Below are positions 34,915-46,800 of a stretch of 64,000 bases of DNA, piece after piece. The notes under the pieces were generated by a model, which searched no databases, was not told the DNA's origin, and saw only the letters and a program-made list of their open reading frames with translations. The position numbers and the translations under genes were made by a program. Origin of the DNA: Poecilobothrus nobilitatus. Its lineage: Eukaryota; Arthropoda; Insecta; Diptera; Dolichopodidae. The first letter of the stretch is position 1, and every line of letters begins with the position of its first letter. Location of the stretch: contig OX352772.1 in assembly GCA_947095535.1 (NCBI GenBank), forward strand, positions 102,482,141 through 102,546,140, written 5' to 3'.

Positions 34915-37749
34915 CTTTTTTTTTCAATTTTAATGTTGACATTTGTTTGCAGCTGCTATCCAAATTGTTATATAGTTGAGAGCCTGTCTGTAGTATGGAT
35001 TCAAGACCCCATATGTTGTGACCGGCTTCATATCTTAGATTGTCAGAATGTCTCGAACCATATTGATGAACATCACTGTTTAATAATATTTGTGTATTAC
35101 TTTTTATTTAATTGTTTTTTATGTTGTGCATGTGTATTAATTGTATTAGATTTCTGTAGTCTTTTAATTTTAATATTTTTAATTATTAATAATTAAATAT
35201 TTTTAATAATTTTAATATTAGTATTAGTTGATGTACGATGATGCAAACCGTAAAGGTTTTTAATAGCTTTATTTTGTAGACGCTGTAGTTTATCAATGTT
35301 TTTTGCAAAAGTATTTCCCCAGATCCCAATACCATAGGTAATTGTACTATAAAATAAACTATGAAAAATGGATGTTTTGATGTCGCTTGGAATTCTTCGT
35401 TGCAATTTTTTAAATAAACCGGCGATTTTCGCAGCCTTAGATGTTACTTGGTTCACTTGTTCTTTCCAAGTTAGTTCTTCATCAAATATTAGTCCCAGAT
35501 ACTTGTACTTTTTCACTTGTTCAATTAGATTATTATTGTACTGAATAAATAATTTTTTCCCCTTTGATTTTATTAATAGTAACTTACTTTTGCTTGAATT
35601 AACCGTGAGCTTATGTAAATTCATCCACTTGAATATGACGGCCATGTCTGAATTTATATTACTTTCTAAGTTAACATAATTATCTTCTGCATATATTATT
35701 GCAATATCATCGGCAAAGAGAAACGGTTTACCATGTAGGTTTGGGTGTGAAAAACTACTGATGTCACAAGAGAACAGCGCCGGTCCTAAGAAGCTACCTT
35801 GAATTACACCGTATTCTAAATATTCTTCTGAACTTTTTGTATTTTCACATTGGGTGTATTACTTTCTTTTGGAAAAATAGCTTTTGAACCAATTCAATTC
35901 GTTACCTTTAACTCCGATTTGGTGTAATTTTTTTAATAATATTGATCTATCAACTGAATCGAAGACCTTGGCAAAATCGAAAAACACTATACCAACTTTA
36001 TTTTTGTTTTTCATATTTTCTTGAAGTAATGTTACTACGTCAAATAAAGCAGCATTTGTACTTGAGTTTTTAATAAATCCATATTGTACATTACTTAATA
36101 AGTTAGTCTTAGATAAATGTTCAATTAATTGTTGATTTATGTGCATTTCTAATAACTTACTAAGTATAGAGGGAACCGAAATTGGTCGAAAGTTTTTTAC
36201 ATCATTTTTATCACCAACCCTTTTGTAAATCGGTACTACCTTACTGATTTTTAATGCATCCGGTACTTCATATTGCGTTATTGATAAATTAATCAAGTTT
36301 ATTATGCTTTTTAGTAACTCCGGCTCACATGTTTTTACGATTTTTGAACTTATATCATCTTTACCACTACTGTTTGTACTTTTTATATACTGTAGTAATT
36401 TGCTTGCTTCCCTATAAGATATGTCATTCAGTATTAGTCTACGGTTTGTTCTGACATAAGGTATATATATTGATTTATATTGCTGAGCCATATCTTTTCC
36501 TACCTTGCAATAAAAATTGTTGAAATTTTTAACTTTATCATTTTTCTCAGTTTTTGTATTTAGACCACTGAAAAGTTCATTTATTTTGTCTTTGCTGATG
36601 TTATCAGTGGCAACATTTCTTACAAAATTCCATATTTTTGATTGATCGTTACCACATTTGGTGATTTCTCGTGTATCGCATATTCTCTTTGTTTTTTTCT
36701 TTTTACCGCAGTTAGTTTATTTAAATAAATGTGATATTTTTCTTTAAAATAAGGCTGATCTATATTATTAATATATTTTTTGTGCCAATAATTTTTTATT
36801 TTTATTAATTTCATACATTCCGTATCTATCCATCGCTTTGAATGAATTTTACTAATTAACTGATTACAGTAGTGTGTAACCCCTATGTTACTTTTTTCAA
36901 TGTACAGATTTTGCAGCTGTTGCTTAATTTTTTTGACATTAGTATAGTATTTGATAATTTGTATTTGTTGAATATTGTTTATAAAATTACTGTGATTAAT
37001 TATTTCTCAGATAAGTATATTGTGATCTGATATATTTTATTTTAAGTGAGCAATATTTATTTTATTTTTTTAGATTATTCGTCAATATGTGATCTATACA
37101 AGTTTTGGAAGTAGGCCTGGTAATAGAATCATCACCAAGGAAGAAACAATTTGATTCAACTATTGCCTTGTATTGGTTAACATAAATGTCTGAAAATTTT
37201 TGTATATTAAAGTTGAAATCACCTATAATTAGTGAATTATTCTTGTGTTCGGTTTAAATGTTCATTAAATAAATTCAAGAAGTGTTCAATTGAATTTTTA
37301 TTATTTTCTGGAAGTCTATTACTGTGGTGACTTCAAGTGTTTTTTTTTCCGACAAAAATTCTTAAATGTATAAAGTTATTAAAGTTATCAGCATATATTT
37401 TTAGTGTTTCAGAATTTATTGTATTGTGTACTAATACACCTACACCTCCACCTTTCCTATTTACTCTAAATGAAAATATTTTATTATAGTTTTTTAGATT
37501 TATAAGTTAAGTTTCATCTTTATTTATCCAAGTTTCAGTGAATAGTATTATTTGAATGGGGTATTTTATTTTATCTAAGTAATATGCTATGTCATCCATT
37601 TTGTTTTTTAGACTTCTTATGTTTAAATATATAAATTTAAGAGATTGTTCTGTTTCAAATTTAATATCTTTTATCTTATTTATTTTGCTAACATGGGTTA
37701 TTAAGGGAGAAGTAATAAAATTTGACTGATTTTTAGTTGTCATTTGCAA
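34915..37749 (-). pseudogene. Jockey/CR1-type LINE ORF2 (endonuclease, RT)
   Basis: The minus strand starts ORF2 at 37749 and encodes the AP endonuclease start (LKFIYLNIRSLKNKMDD, FTETWIN). Broken endonuclease pieces lie at 37000-37500. The linker is at 36620-36814, and RT extends from 36491. RT has KVVPIYKRVGDKNDVKNFRP, VFFDFAKVFDSVD, GVIQGSFLGP and an intact FADD box (about 35705-35715), then thumb motifs KYLGLIFDEELTW and GIGIWGN. A C-terminal piece (SRHSDNLRYEAGHNIWG, about 35000) ends in an A-run at about 34916. Several frames and stops make it a pseudogene, though the RT catalytic aspartates are retained. Confidence 0.85.
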
Positions 37750-38410
37750 ATTTATTTAATTGATTTATACTTAGTATTCTAATTATTTTGCTATCCTTAC
37801 TCTCCCTCACCAGGAGTTTTCCATCTTTGACCCATGCATACTTAAGTTTATTTTTTTTTCAAGTCTCTAGCTATCTTGTATAAATAATTATAGTGTTTTG
37901 TTAGTTTTTCATTGATAAATATCGTTTGCATATTGTTAGTGGAATCACCGAATATTTCAGAATATTTAAGGTGAACACTTTTTTTGCTAACATTATTTTA
38001 TTCTTAGTTTTTTTTCTTTAAATTTTACTATGATTTTTTTTTGGGTCACCTGAATTTTTTGATGAAGGCTTCGCAAGATATATATCTTTCACATCCACAG
38101 GTTGAATATCAATTTCCATATTTTGAGCGATTTTCTGGACTGCTTCAAGTGGATCATCATTTGGTGCACCTGATATCTCAATATATTTATCATATCTATG
38201 TTGTTTAGTTTTTTCCAAATCATTTCTGTTGTTATCAATTTTATCCTTCAGCATAATATTTTCATTTTGCAATTGCATGTTATCCTCAACCAACTTATTA
38301 ATAATTTCTGACATTTTAGCTTTTAAATTTTCAGTATTTGATTGGCTGTTTATCAACTGATTTTGTCTTGCAAAGATTTCCTCCAATTTTTTTGTAATTT
38401 CGCACTCATA
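37735..38410 (-). pseudogene. LINE ORF1: coiled coil plus FP25-like domain
   Basis: From about 38410 the minus strand encodes a Gln/Asn/Leu coiled coil (NQLINSQSNTENLKAKMSEI ... LEKTKQH), then YIEISGAPNDDPLEAVQKIA and, after a frame change at about 38018, IFINEKLTKHYNYLYKIARDL and KYAWVKDGKLLVRESKDSK ending near 37735. This is the FP25-like ORF1 layout. It overlaps the start of ORF2 by a few bases, as is common in this LINE group. The upstream 5' end of the element is not seen, so the LINE is probably truncated at about 38430. Confidence 0.75.
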
Positions 38411-38429
38411 TGCACTGTGATTCTGCTAA

Positions 38430-39832
38430 ATCTGCAATTGGCTGCAATGCTCTCTTTGCTGAACCAAACCAAAGACTATACATATATAAGACATTCCAAT
38501 TAGAACAAATTTTTTAGTATAGAAAATAAATAGTCGAAACATCTATCACTATGAAATTTATTCATCTTTTATGTTATGCTAAATTCGTTTTTTTAATTTT
38601 AGTGGAAAAAGTGCTCGAAAATTGGGTTCAATGAATTCGTTCCTGCAAAAGAAGTCGTGGAGGCCATTTGAATGACGTTTTAATCAGAACTTAATTGTAT
38701 CGATTGTACTTCACATTAAATAAAGAACATTTCAATTTCCTTAACAATTAGTGTGTTTTTTTTTTTTTAAAGAAATCATATTACTCAAATTGGAAGCCCT
38801 GCCTGTACATAAATAGTATTATAAAACAGCTAATTTTGTTAGTATAAATATAGGCTCTAAATAAATTCAAGATTCATTCTGGAAAAATTCGTTGAAAAGA
38901 AGGTAAATTTAAAGTAAAGTAAAAGATATTCTGAAAACTAATTAATTTAAAGAAAAGAAGAATTGTATTTTTTTTAATTTTATTTTTAGTTTATATTTAA
39001 TAAATAGTATAATTGACATTTTAATTTGACAAAAAGTGTTTTTTTTATTTTGGAAATTGTACTACATATATTATATATATTGATAATCGAAATTAATTCA
39101 AGTAGAAATTGAAAGTTTAATTAAAATTGTTGACTAATAAAAAAAATTAATTTTTACAATAAAGTGCATTTGATTTGACAAATGAAAATAAACAATATTA
39201 ATTGGGAATAGAAATTAGCAGAGGTGAGTTACATTATATTACATATTCAAAATATTTATACTTATAATTTAATTTAATTGAATTATTCAATTTAATTGCA
39301 GGTGTTCGAGTGGCAGTAGCTGATAATGAAGTTGCAGATTATTTCCAGATAGGTAAGTATTTGTAAAATAAGTACATAAGTAAATATGATTCTTTGTATG
39401 CTATTATAATTTTAGATTGGAGTTGGATATGATGATTTAAAGCAAATATTATCTATTACAATAAGATGAGCCTCTCTCACCACGTGACCAAATTGTTCTA
39501 TGCTATCCGAAAAAACAAAAAATAACAAAATTGAAAGAAATAGATAGTAAGATTTGATCATGAGAAAAGAGGACTAAAAACTGATATGAACGATTTGGCA
39601 TATCTTAATCTCACTATACAGCAAAGTGTGTCGAAAGTTTTATGATTTGAAAAAAAATTTAATTTTGTTATTGTAGAATATTTAATCCAAAATTTTAAAA
39701 ACGATATACTGAAACAAATTATTTAAAGCTGTAAAGAAAAGTAAAAGGAATCAAAATAGAATTTTAAAATATATTATACCTACTAACTCTTACTTATTTT
39801 TTACAAATGTTGAACACTTAACATTTTATGTC
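38430..39832. other. Unassigned stretch with a cluster of splice-site-like motifs
   Basis: Between 39190 and 39440 lie CAGAG/GTGAGT (39225), TTAATTGCAG/GTG (39301), AGATAG/GTAAGT (39352) and AATTTTAG/ATT (39417). The middle two enclose about 50 bases that can read GVRVAVADNEVADYFQI. No longer coding sequence connects to it. The rest (38430-39190) holds A/T runs only. Confidence 0.35.
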
Positions 39833-40138
39833 TTATATCAAATTCTGAAGATTTTTATTAAAGTTTTTTATTAAATTATGAATTCTGACTCTAATATTAT
39901 AAAGTTTTATAAAATACGATTTGCTGCATTTATTACAACAGTTATAATTAAAAGAATTCTTTAAACGTTCATATAAGTTATATTCTAATTTATATCTTTC
40001 TGTACTAATAATTCTATTTATATCTTTTTCTGTACTAATTTTACTAAAATATTTGATAAATTTATTTTCTAAGCTTTCTAAATAATATCTACATAAAATT
40101 TTCAGGACGCGTGATTTAAATACATTTTTCATATTCAA
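39833..40138 (-). CDS. Hypothetical 101-residue basic protein
   Basis: An uninterrupted minus-strand frame from ATG 40138 encodes a Lys/Asn/Tyr-rich, probably all-helical protein with one Cys cluster (NCCNKCSKS, about residue 70). Upstream at 40253-40261 the minus strand has a TATATAA box, and TCATT lies 20 bases further on. No family is recognised. It could be a gene of the neighbouring Polinton or a random frame in AT-rich DNA. Confidence 0.35.
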   Translation of the reverse strand: MNMKNVFKSRVLKILCRYYLESLENKFIKYFSKISTEKDINRIISTERYKLEYNLYERLKNSFNYNCCNKCSKSYFIKLYNIRVRIHNLIKNFNKNLQNLI

Positions 40139-40349
40139 ATTTCAATAAACACTATAAAGCACTTTCAATTATGAATTTTTTATTTAATTTCAAAAAATTT
40201 CAATTAACATTACATTACACTTGATCACCACGTCTATTAATGAGGCAGTGCTGGTTATATAGGCAATCTTGTAAGAGAGAATTTCAAAAATAAGAACCAA
40301 ATTTAAGGCAATTTAGTATGAAAAAACAGATTTTTCAACTTAAATGTGA

Positions 40350-40507
40350 AAGATCTTATTGTTCTGCAGTAGAAAATAATACATGATATTATTTTTATAA
40401 AATTTAGAATATTTTCTATCAACTGTGAAAATATTTTTAAAAAAATTAATCATTTTCATGCTCAAAAATGAGTTTTAAAAAAATTCTACTGAAATTGAAA
40501 TTTTTCA
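40350..40507. repeat. Repeat A, first copy
   Basis: About 158 bases starting GTGAAAGATCTTATTG recur almost unchanged at 42577-42733. In this copy about 800 bases follow before repeat B. In the second copy repeat B follows directly. Confidence 0.9.
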
Positions 40508-41254
40508 GCCACTCATATATATATATTACAGCCACTTATATACATATATTGAAGGCCTTAAGCACAACTAAATACAAATAATGACTACATAATAAAAAAG
40601 CGAAGTTACATTTTTATATGCAATGAAGAACAAAAGAATAAAAGAATGCTAGAAAATAGAGTAATATTATTTTACCAACATCATTAATTGAAGAAAGCGA
40701 TAGTTTCGGCGTTAATTTATTAGTGATGTGAAAAAAGAAACTAACTAACTATTTCAATTAGTTATTTGTTCCAAAGTTACTACCTAATAGATACTGAAAA
40801 TTTAAAATAGTTAGTTACAATTACAAGTACCTTTTTTGTTACTTTTTTTCAGAATTTTATCAATAGAATCAAAATTTTTCCCTTAGATTTTTTCCCCAAA
40901 AAAAAATTTGTTCAAATTAAAACAGAATGGCAACACCTATTCTGAATTTGAATTTCCTGAAAAAAATGAAAAAATATATCAGAAATTAACCCTTACTGCT
41001 GGCGCGACATTACTAACCAACTGCAACATTCCTAATAAACAAATGTCAACAGCTACTAACCAAAGCAATCAAAACTTATACAAGTGTGGCAGAAATTACA
41101 TCGCTACTCAAGTATATTGTGAAAACAGGCACCAGAAAACTAAAGAGATGATAACACTTGACAAACCAACATTTGCATACAAAATAACCAATAATGTTAC
41201 TAAACAACATTTTTGTCTAAAGATCAGACGTCAAATTTCAGGAAAATCAATCAG

Positions 41255-41725
41255 AAAGCAACAGATTGGATGTACCTCAGAGTAAAACACAGAAGTATAT
41301 AAATAGTCTTATTCCATCAGCTATATGTTCTTTTAATCTTCTTCCGGACTATTTAAAGGAAAGCACGAGTTTGGCCATTTTCAAAAACAAGGCTAAAAAA
41401 TTTATTAAAATATATACAAATATATTTACATAAATATTTTGTATACCAAATTTTGTATATTAATTTTATTGTATAATGTAATGTTTTTTATTATTGTTTT
41501 TTTTCAAACTTTTGTTTCAAAATTTATTTAGTATAATAACATAGCGACAGTTTGTATGCTACTTGAAAATTCACACTATCAAATGATAAAATATGTAACA
41601 ATGAAATTTTTGGTATGTATGTATCTAGTTTTAAATAATTGATTCTTGAACCAAACTTAATTGTTAACATTTTTTATTTTCTTTTTGTTTGAGTAGATTA
41701 TAATAATTGAAATAAATAAATAAGT
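41255..41725 (+). pseudogene. LINE 3' end: ORF2 C-terminus and 3' UTR (repeat B, first copy)
   Basis: One frame reads SLIPSAICSFNLLPDYLKES and then AIFKNKAKKFIKIYTNIFT with a stop near 41430. This is the typical C-terminus of jockey/CR1 ORF2 (SxxxFNxLPxxLKxSxSLxxFKxKxKKFI). An AT-rich 3' UTR ending in AAATAAATAAATAAG follows at about 41725. The same segment recurs at 42741-43152. No RT lies upstream, so it is a severely truncated LINE copy. Confidence 0.7.
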
Positions 41726-41837
41726 AGTTATACTATGAGAGTTCTGTGACATTTTTGTGTTTTGCCGTCGGTAAAACATTTTTTATCAGGAAAAAAAAAC
41801 AAAACAAAAAAAACAATAGCAAAAAAAATTTTTTATA

Positions 41838-42574
41838 TGTGAAAAAGAAATTTTGAATACGGATATAAAAGTTAAAGATCATTGTCATATAATTCGTAAT
41901 TATAGAGGGGCTCATCAAAATTGTAATCTCAATTTTAAAAATTCTAATACAATCCCAGTAGTTTTTCATAACCTTAGCAAATATGATGCTCATTTAATCA
42001 TAACGGACATATGTGCTAGTATTGGTGGTACAGTCAAAATAATTCCAAATAATCAAGAAAATTACATTGCTATAATTAAATTTATTAAAAACAGTAGAAT
42101 AATATTTAAATTCATAGACTCATTTCGTTTTATGGCTTCATCTTTAGATAAGTTATCATCTTTTTTGAGTGAAAACAAAATTTTACGAACTCAATTTACA
42201 AATATTAGCGATGATAAATTGAAGCTATTAACAAGAAGAGGAGTTTTTCCTTATGCATATATAAAAAACTGGTCAAATCTTGATGAAACAAATTTACCTA
42301 CAAAAGACCAATTTTATAGTTCTTATCAAAACGCATATAAGTTTTGAACATTATGAACATGCTAAAAAAGTTTGGAATGAATTTAAAATACAAAATTTGG
42401 GGGAATATAGCGATCTTTATTTAAAAGTGGATGTACTTTTGCTTGCCGAAGTATTTGAAAATTTTAGAGAAACTTGTCTCGAAAATTACGGTTTAGATGC
42501 AGCTCACTATTTTACTGTACCTGGTTTAGCATGGGATATATTATTAAAACTCACTAAAATAGAAATAGATTTAA
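41838..42574 (+). pseudogene. polB: Duplicated PolB fragment (exonuclease region)
   Basis: About 735 bases match 45476-46213 with roughly ten differences, including a 4-base change in the YRGAAH region. It covers the endonuclease VII-like motif KVKDHCHI, exonuclease motif II (VFHNLSKYDAHLI) and motif III ([17 protein letters not shown]). Both copies share the frameshift after YQNAYK, so the source was already broken. The junctions to repeat B on the left and repeat A on the right are abrupt. It cannot encode a working domain. Confidence 0.9.
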
Positions 42575-42576
42575 TA

Positions 42577-42733
42577 AATGTGAAAGATCTTATTGTCCTG
42601 CAGTAGAAAATAATACATGATATTATTTTTATAAAATTTAAAATATTTTCTATCAACTGTGAAAATATTTTTAAAAAAATTAATGATTTTCATGCTCAAA
42701 AATGAGTTTTAAAAAAATTCTACTGAAATTGAA
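42577..42733. repeat. Repeat A, second copy
   Basis: A near-identical copy of 40350-40507, joined on its left to the duplicated PolB fragment and on its right to repeat B. Confidence 0.9.
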
Positions 42734-42740
42734 ATTCAGC

Positions 42741-43250
42741 ATCAGCTATACGTTCTTTTAATCTTCTACCGGACTATTTAAAGGAAAGCACGAGTTTGGC
42801 CATTTCCAAAAACAAGGCTAAAAAATTTATTAAAATATATACAAATATATTTACATAAATATTTTGTATACCAAATTTTGTATATTAATTTTATTATATA
42901 ATGTAATGTTTTTTATTTTTGTTTTTTTTTAAACTTTTGTTTCAAAATTAATTTAGTATGATAACATAGCGACTATAAGTTTGTATGAAAACTTGAAAAT
43001 TCACACTATATCAAATGATAAAATATGTAACAATGAAATTATTGGTATGTATCTAGTTTTAAATAATTGATTCTTGAACCAAACTTAATAGTTAACATTT
43101 TTTATTTTCTTTTTGTTGAGTAGATTATAATAATTGAAATAAATAAATAAGTAGTTATACTAGAGCGTTCTGTGATATTTTTGTGTTTTGCCGTCGGTAA
43201 AACATTTTTATCAGGAAAAAAAAACAAAACAAAAAAAAATTTTTTGTGTT
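42741..43250 (+). repeat. Repeat B, second copy (LINE 3' end plus possible element terminus)
   Basis: It repeats the LINE C-terminus and 3' UTR of 41316-41725. It then has AGTTATACTAGAGCGTTCTG (43153), the same position as AGTTATACTATGAGAG (41726) in the first copy. Next comes TTTGTGTTTTGCCGTCGGTAAAACATTTTT, and a diverged third version of that word (GTTTGCCGTTGGTAAAGC) lies at 43247. Polinton termini begin with AG, so 43153 is a candidate left end of the large element to the right. The matching right terminus is outside the window. Confidence 0.5.
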
Positions 43251-43791
43251 TGCCGTTGGTAAAGCATTTTTTATATGAAACACAAAAAAACAATAACAAA
43301 AAAAAATAAGATAAGAAATTAAAAAAGTTTAAAAATGACGTCAGGGAATTTATTGACTAAAATGTAAAATATATATCAAGAAAATTTATACAAGAAAAAA
43401 ACAAAAAATGATATGATGAATGAAATAATAAGAATTTTAGAACGCGGGCTTTAATTAAAAGAAAGATTACGTCAGAAGATTCCCATTGTTGTTAGAAATA
43501 ATGCTGATAAGGATTAGAATTAAAAATTGAGGAATTTAATTTTTAAATGTAGAATAAAAATAAAATGTTAAAAATGACGTCAGGGTTTCCAATAATAAAT
43601 AAAACAAAATTTTTTCCTTATAAATGAAAAATTGTGAACATTTTACATTTTGCGGTTTCTCTTTAAACAAATAAAAGTTCTTATCAGTCAAAATATTCTC
43701 TAATTTGTAAAGCTTTAATCTTTAATCTTTAAAATATCGTTAGAAATCTTTTTATTTTTTTTGAAATGAATTTGTATGCAAATTGAAAAGG
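43250..43791. promoter_or_regulatory. Upstream region of PolB with two CRE-like direct repeats
   Basis: TTAAAAATGACGTCAGGG occurs twice (TGACGTCA at 43336-43343 and 43575-43582), and a variant TTACGTCAGAAG lies at about 43469. TGACGTCA is the palindromic CREB/ATF site. The repeats lie between the presumed left end of the element and the PolB promoter, and no ORF of note is present. Confidence 0.45.
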
Positions 43792-43826
43792 TATAAATAA
43801 ACAGTATTTAAATAATTGAATTCAGT
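43792..43826 (+). promoter_or_regulatory. Core promoter of PolB: TATA box and initiator
   Basis: TATAAATAA at 43792 is followed by TTCAGT, with its A at 43824, a spacing of 32 bases. TCAGT is the arthropod initiator consensus. The PolB start codon lies at 43893, about 70 bases downstream. Confidence 0.6.
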
Positions 43827-43892
43827 AAATGTGTAATACTTTAACTTAAAATATTGTAAATTCGTGAAAATTTTATATTCCTAATTTTTAAA

Positions 43893-46800
43893 ATGTCGTC
43901 GGTAAGCGTTTTAATTAGAAAAATTAAAAATTTAGCTTTGAAAGATATAAACAAAAAACATAAAAGCAAAAAAATAAAAAATATATAAAAAAGTGTTCTA
44001 AATATATTAAGATATTAGAGCAGTTACTTCAAAAATCAAAAAAAAAATTGTGAAAAACAACAAATAACAAATACTTTAGCTATTGCTAAAGCACTCAAGT
44101 ATAAAATTAAACAAATAATTAAAAAACCAATCAAAAGAAAACTCGTAAAATGTAAAACTATCAATAGTGCATTTAAAAATCGAGTACAAACTCTTGTTGT
44201 AGGAAATTTACTTTCAAAAGACCCTTTCGAATTTTTAACTTTAAGCGAAAAATATTTTAACAGCAGAATAAAAAAAGTTTTAGCAAGTGAACCGTTTATT
44301 AAAGTAAATACAGTTTTTTGTGAAATGTTTATAAAATCATCTAAAGAGGAAATAATTGAAGAATATAAATATATAAATACAAAAAATAATGTAATATGTA
44401 GAGATACTAATTTAAAAGAATGGTATGAAAATTATGTTAAGAATACAGTATTGGAAAAATTAGAAGAGTTTCAAGAGAGGAATTCCGGTTGGTCTTTGAA
44501 AGAAGTTGTTAATTTGGTAATAAATATAAATTATTATACACCGTTACTTGGATCTTCATATATAGATTTACCCGAAGAAATTAAAAAAAAAGGCATGTAT
44601 TAATATTCAAAATACAGATAACTGTTGTTTTGCCTGGGCTATTATATCAGCCCTTTACCCAATTAAAAATACATCTGCTTTAAACCCAAGACGTCCAAGT
44701 AGTTACCCTCATTTTTCTACAATTTTAAAATTTGATGGAATTACTTTTCCAATAAAAAGAGTTGATTTAAAAAAATTTGAAAAAATGAATGATATTAGCG
44801 TGAATTTATACGAACTACAGAAAAAAAAAAATTTTTTTAAAATATTACCAATTAGATTAACAGAAAATAAGAAACAAAAACACGCTAATCTATTGGTAAT
44901 TCAAAATCGATATGAAAATAATGATGAAGATGAAATTCTTGAACCAGTATTTTACCATTATGTTTGGATTAAAAATCTTTCAAGACTTTTGAGCAAGCAA
45001 AAATCAAAGCGTAACGGAAAAATATTTGTATGCGATCGCTGTCTTGATTATTTTCACAAAAAAGATCTTTTAAATAGTCATACAGAACATTGTAAGCAAT
45101 TAAATGAGTATAAAGTTTCTTTTCCAAAAGAAAAAACTGTAAAATTTAAAAATTTTAAAAATCAACAAAAGGTTCCATTTGTTATTTATGCGGACTTTGA
45201 ATGTATTCTGAAACCAGTATCTAATATAACTCATAATACTAAACAATACCAACAACATATAGCACACATCGTAGGATATTATTTTAAGACTTCTTACAAT
45301 GATACGTTATCATTTTATGATAGCTATAGAGGTTGAAAATGTGCGGAATGGTTTAGCAAAGAATTACAACGAATAGCTCATGAGGTGGAAACTGCTTTTT
45401 AAAATTTGAAACCTATAACAGAATTATCTCAACAACAAATTGAAGAATTCATGGTGACTAATATTTGTCATATATGGGAAAAAGAAATTTTGAATACGGA
45501 TATAAAAGTTAAAGATCATTGTCATATAACTGGTAATTATAGAGGGGCCGCTCATCAAAATTGTAATCTCAATTTTAAAAATTCTAATACAATTCCAGTA
45601 GTTTTTCATAACCTTAGCAAATATGATGCTCATTTAATCATAACGGACATATGTGCTAGTATTGATGGTACAGTCAAAATAATTCCAAATAATCAAGAAA
45701 ATTACATTGCTATAATTAAATTTATTAAAAACAGTAGAATAATATTTAAATTCATAGACTCATTTCGTTTTATGGCTTCATCTTTAGATAAGTTATCATC
45801 TTTTTTGAGTGAAAACAAAATTTTACGAACTCAATTTACAAATATTAGCGATGATAAATTGAAGCTATTAACAAGAAAAGGAGTTTTTCCTTATGAATAT
45901 ATAAAAAACTGGTCAAATCTTGATGAAACAAATTTACCTACAAAAGACCAATTTTATAGTTCTTATCAAAACGCATATAAGTTTTGAACATTATGAACAT
46001 GCTAAAAAAGTTTGGAATGAATTTAAAATACAAAATTTGGGGGAATATAGCGATCTTTATTTAAAAGTGGATGTACTTTTGCTTGCCGAAGTATTTGAAA
46101 ATTTTAGAGAAACTTGTCTCGAAAATTACGGTTTAGATGCAGCTCACTATTTTACTGTACCTGGTTTAGCATGGGATATATTATTAAAACTCACTAAAAT
46201 AGAAATAGATTTAATACATAACGTTGATATGTTGATGTTTATTGAAAAAGGAATTAGAGGAGGACTAACACAATGCTCAAAAAGATATGCAGAAGCTAAC
46301 AACAAATATCTACCTCAATAGGATGATAAACAAGATTCTACATATCTGATGTATTATGATATAAATGCTATGTACTCCTGGGCAATGTTGCAATATTTAC
46401 CCTACAAAGATCTTGAATGGATAGAAGAATTAAGCAATTTGGATATTAATATTCCAGATGATTCACCATTTGGATATATATTGGAGGTAGATTTGGAATA
46501 TCCATCTATAATACACGATAGACATAAAGATTTACCAATGGAACCAGAAAAACTAAGTCCTCCAGGATTTAATGAAATCAAAATGTTAGCTACTTTGTAC
46601 AATAAGAAAAATTATGTTCTTCACTATCGAAATTTAAAGCAGTATATATTACAAAAATACATCGAGTTTTAAAATTTAAACAAACAGACTGGATGAGATC
46701 ATTTATTGAATTGAATACATTATTAAGAAAAAACGCAAAAAACGATTTCGAAAAAAAATTTTTTAAATTAATATGCAATGCAGTATTCGGAAAAACAATG

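Noticed and set aside
40241..40261. TATA-initiator promoter for the 101-residue ORF at 39833-40138
   Set aside because: The two motifs are only about 20 bases apart, too close for a standard TATA-initiator pair, so it was not listed as a promoter.
40908..41285. 125-codon plus-strand frame
   Set aside because: It overlaps the LINE C-terminal coding frame in another phase near its end and shows no motif. Not strong enough to call a gene.
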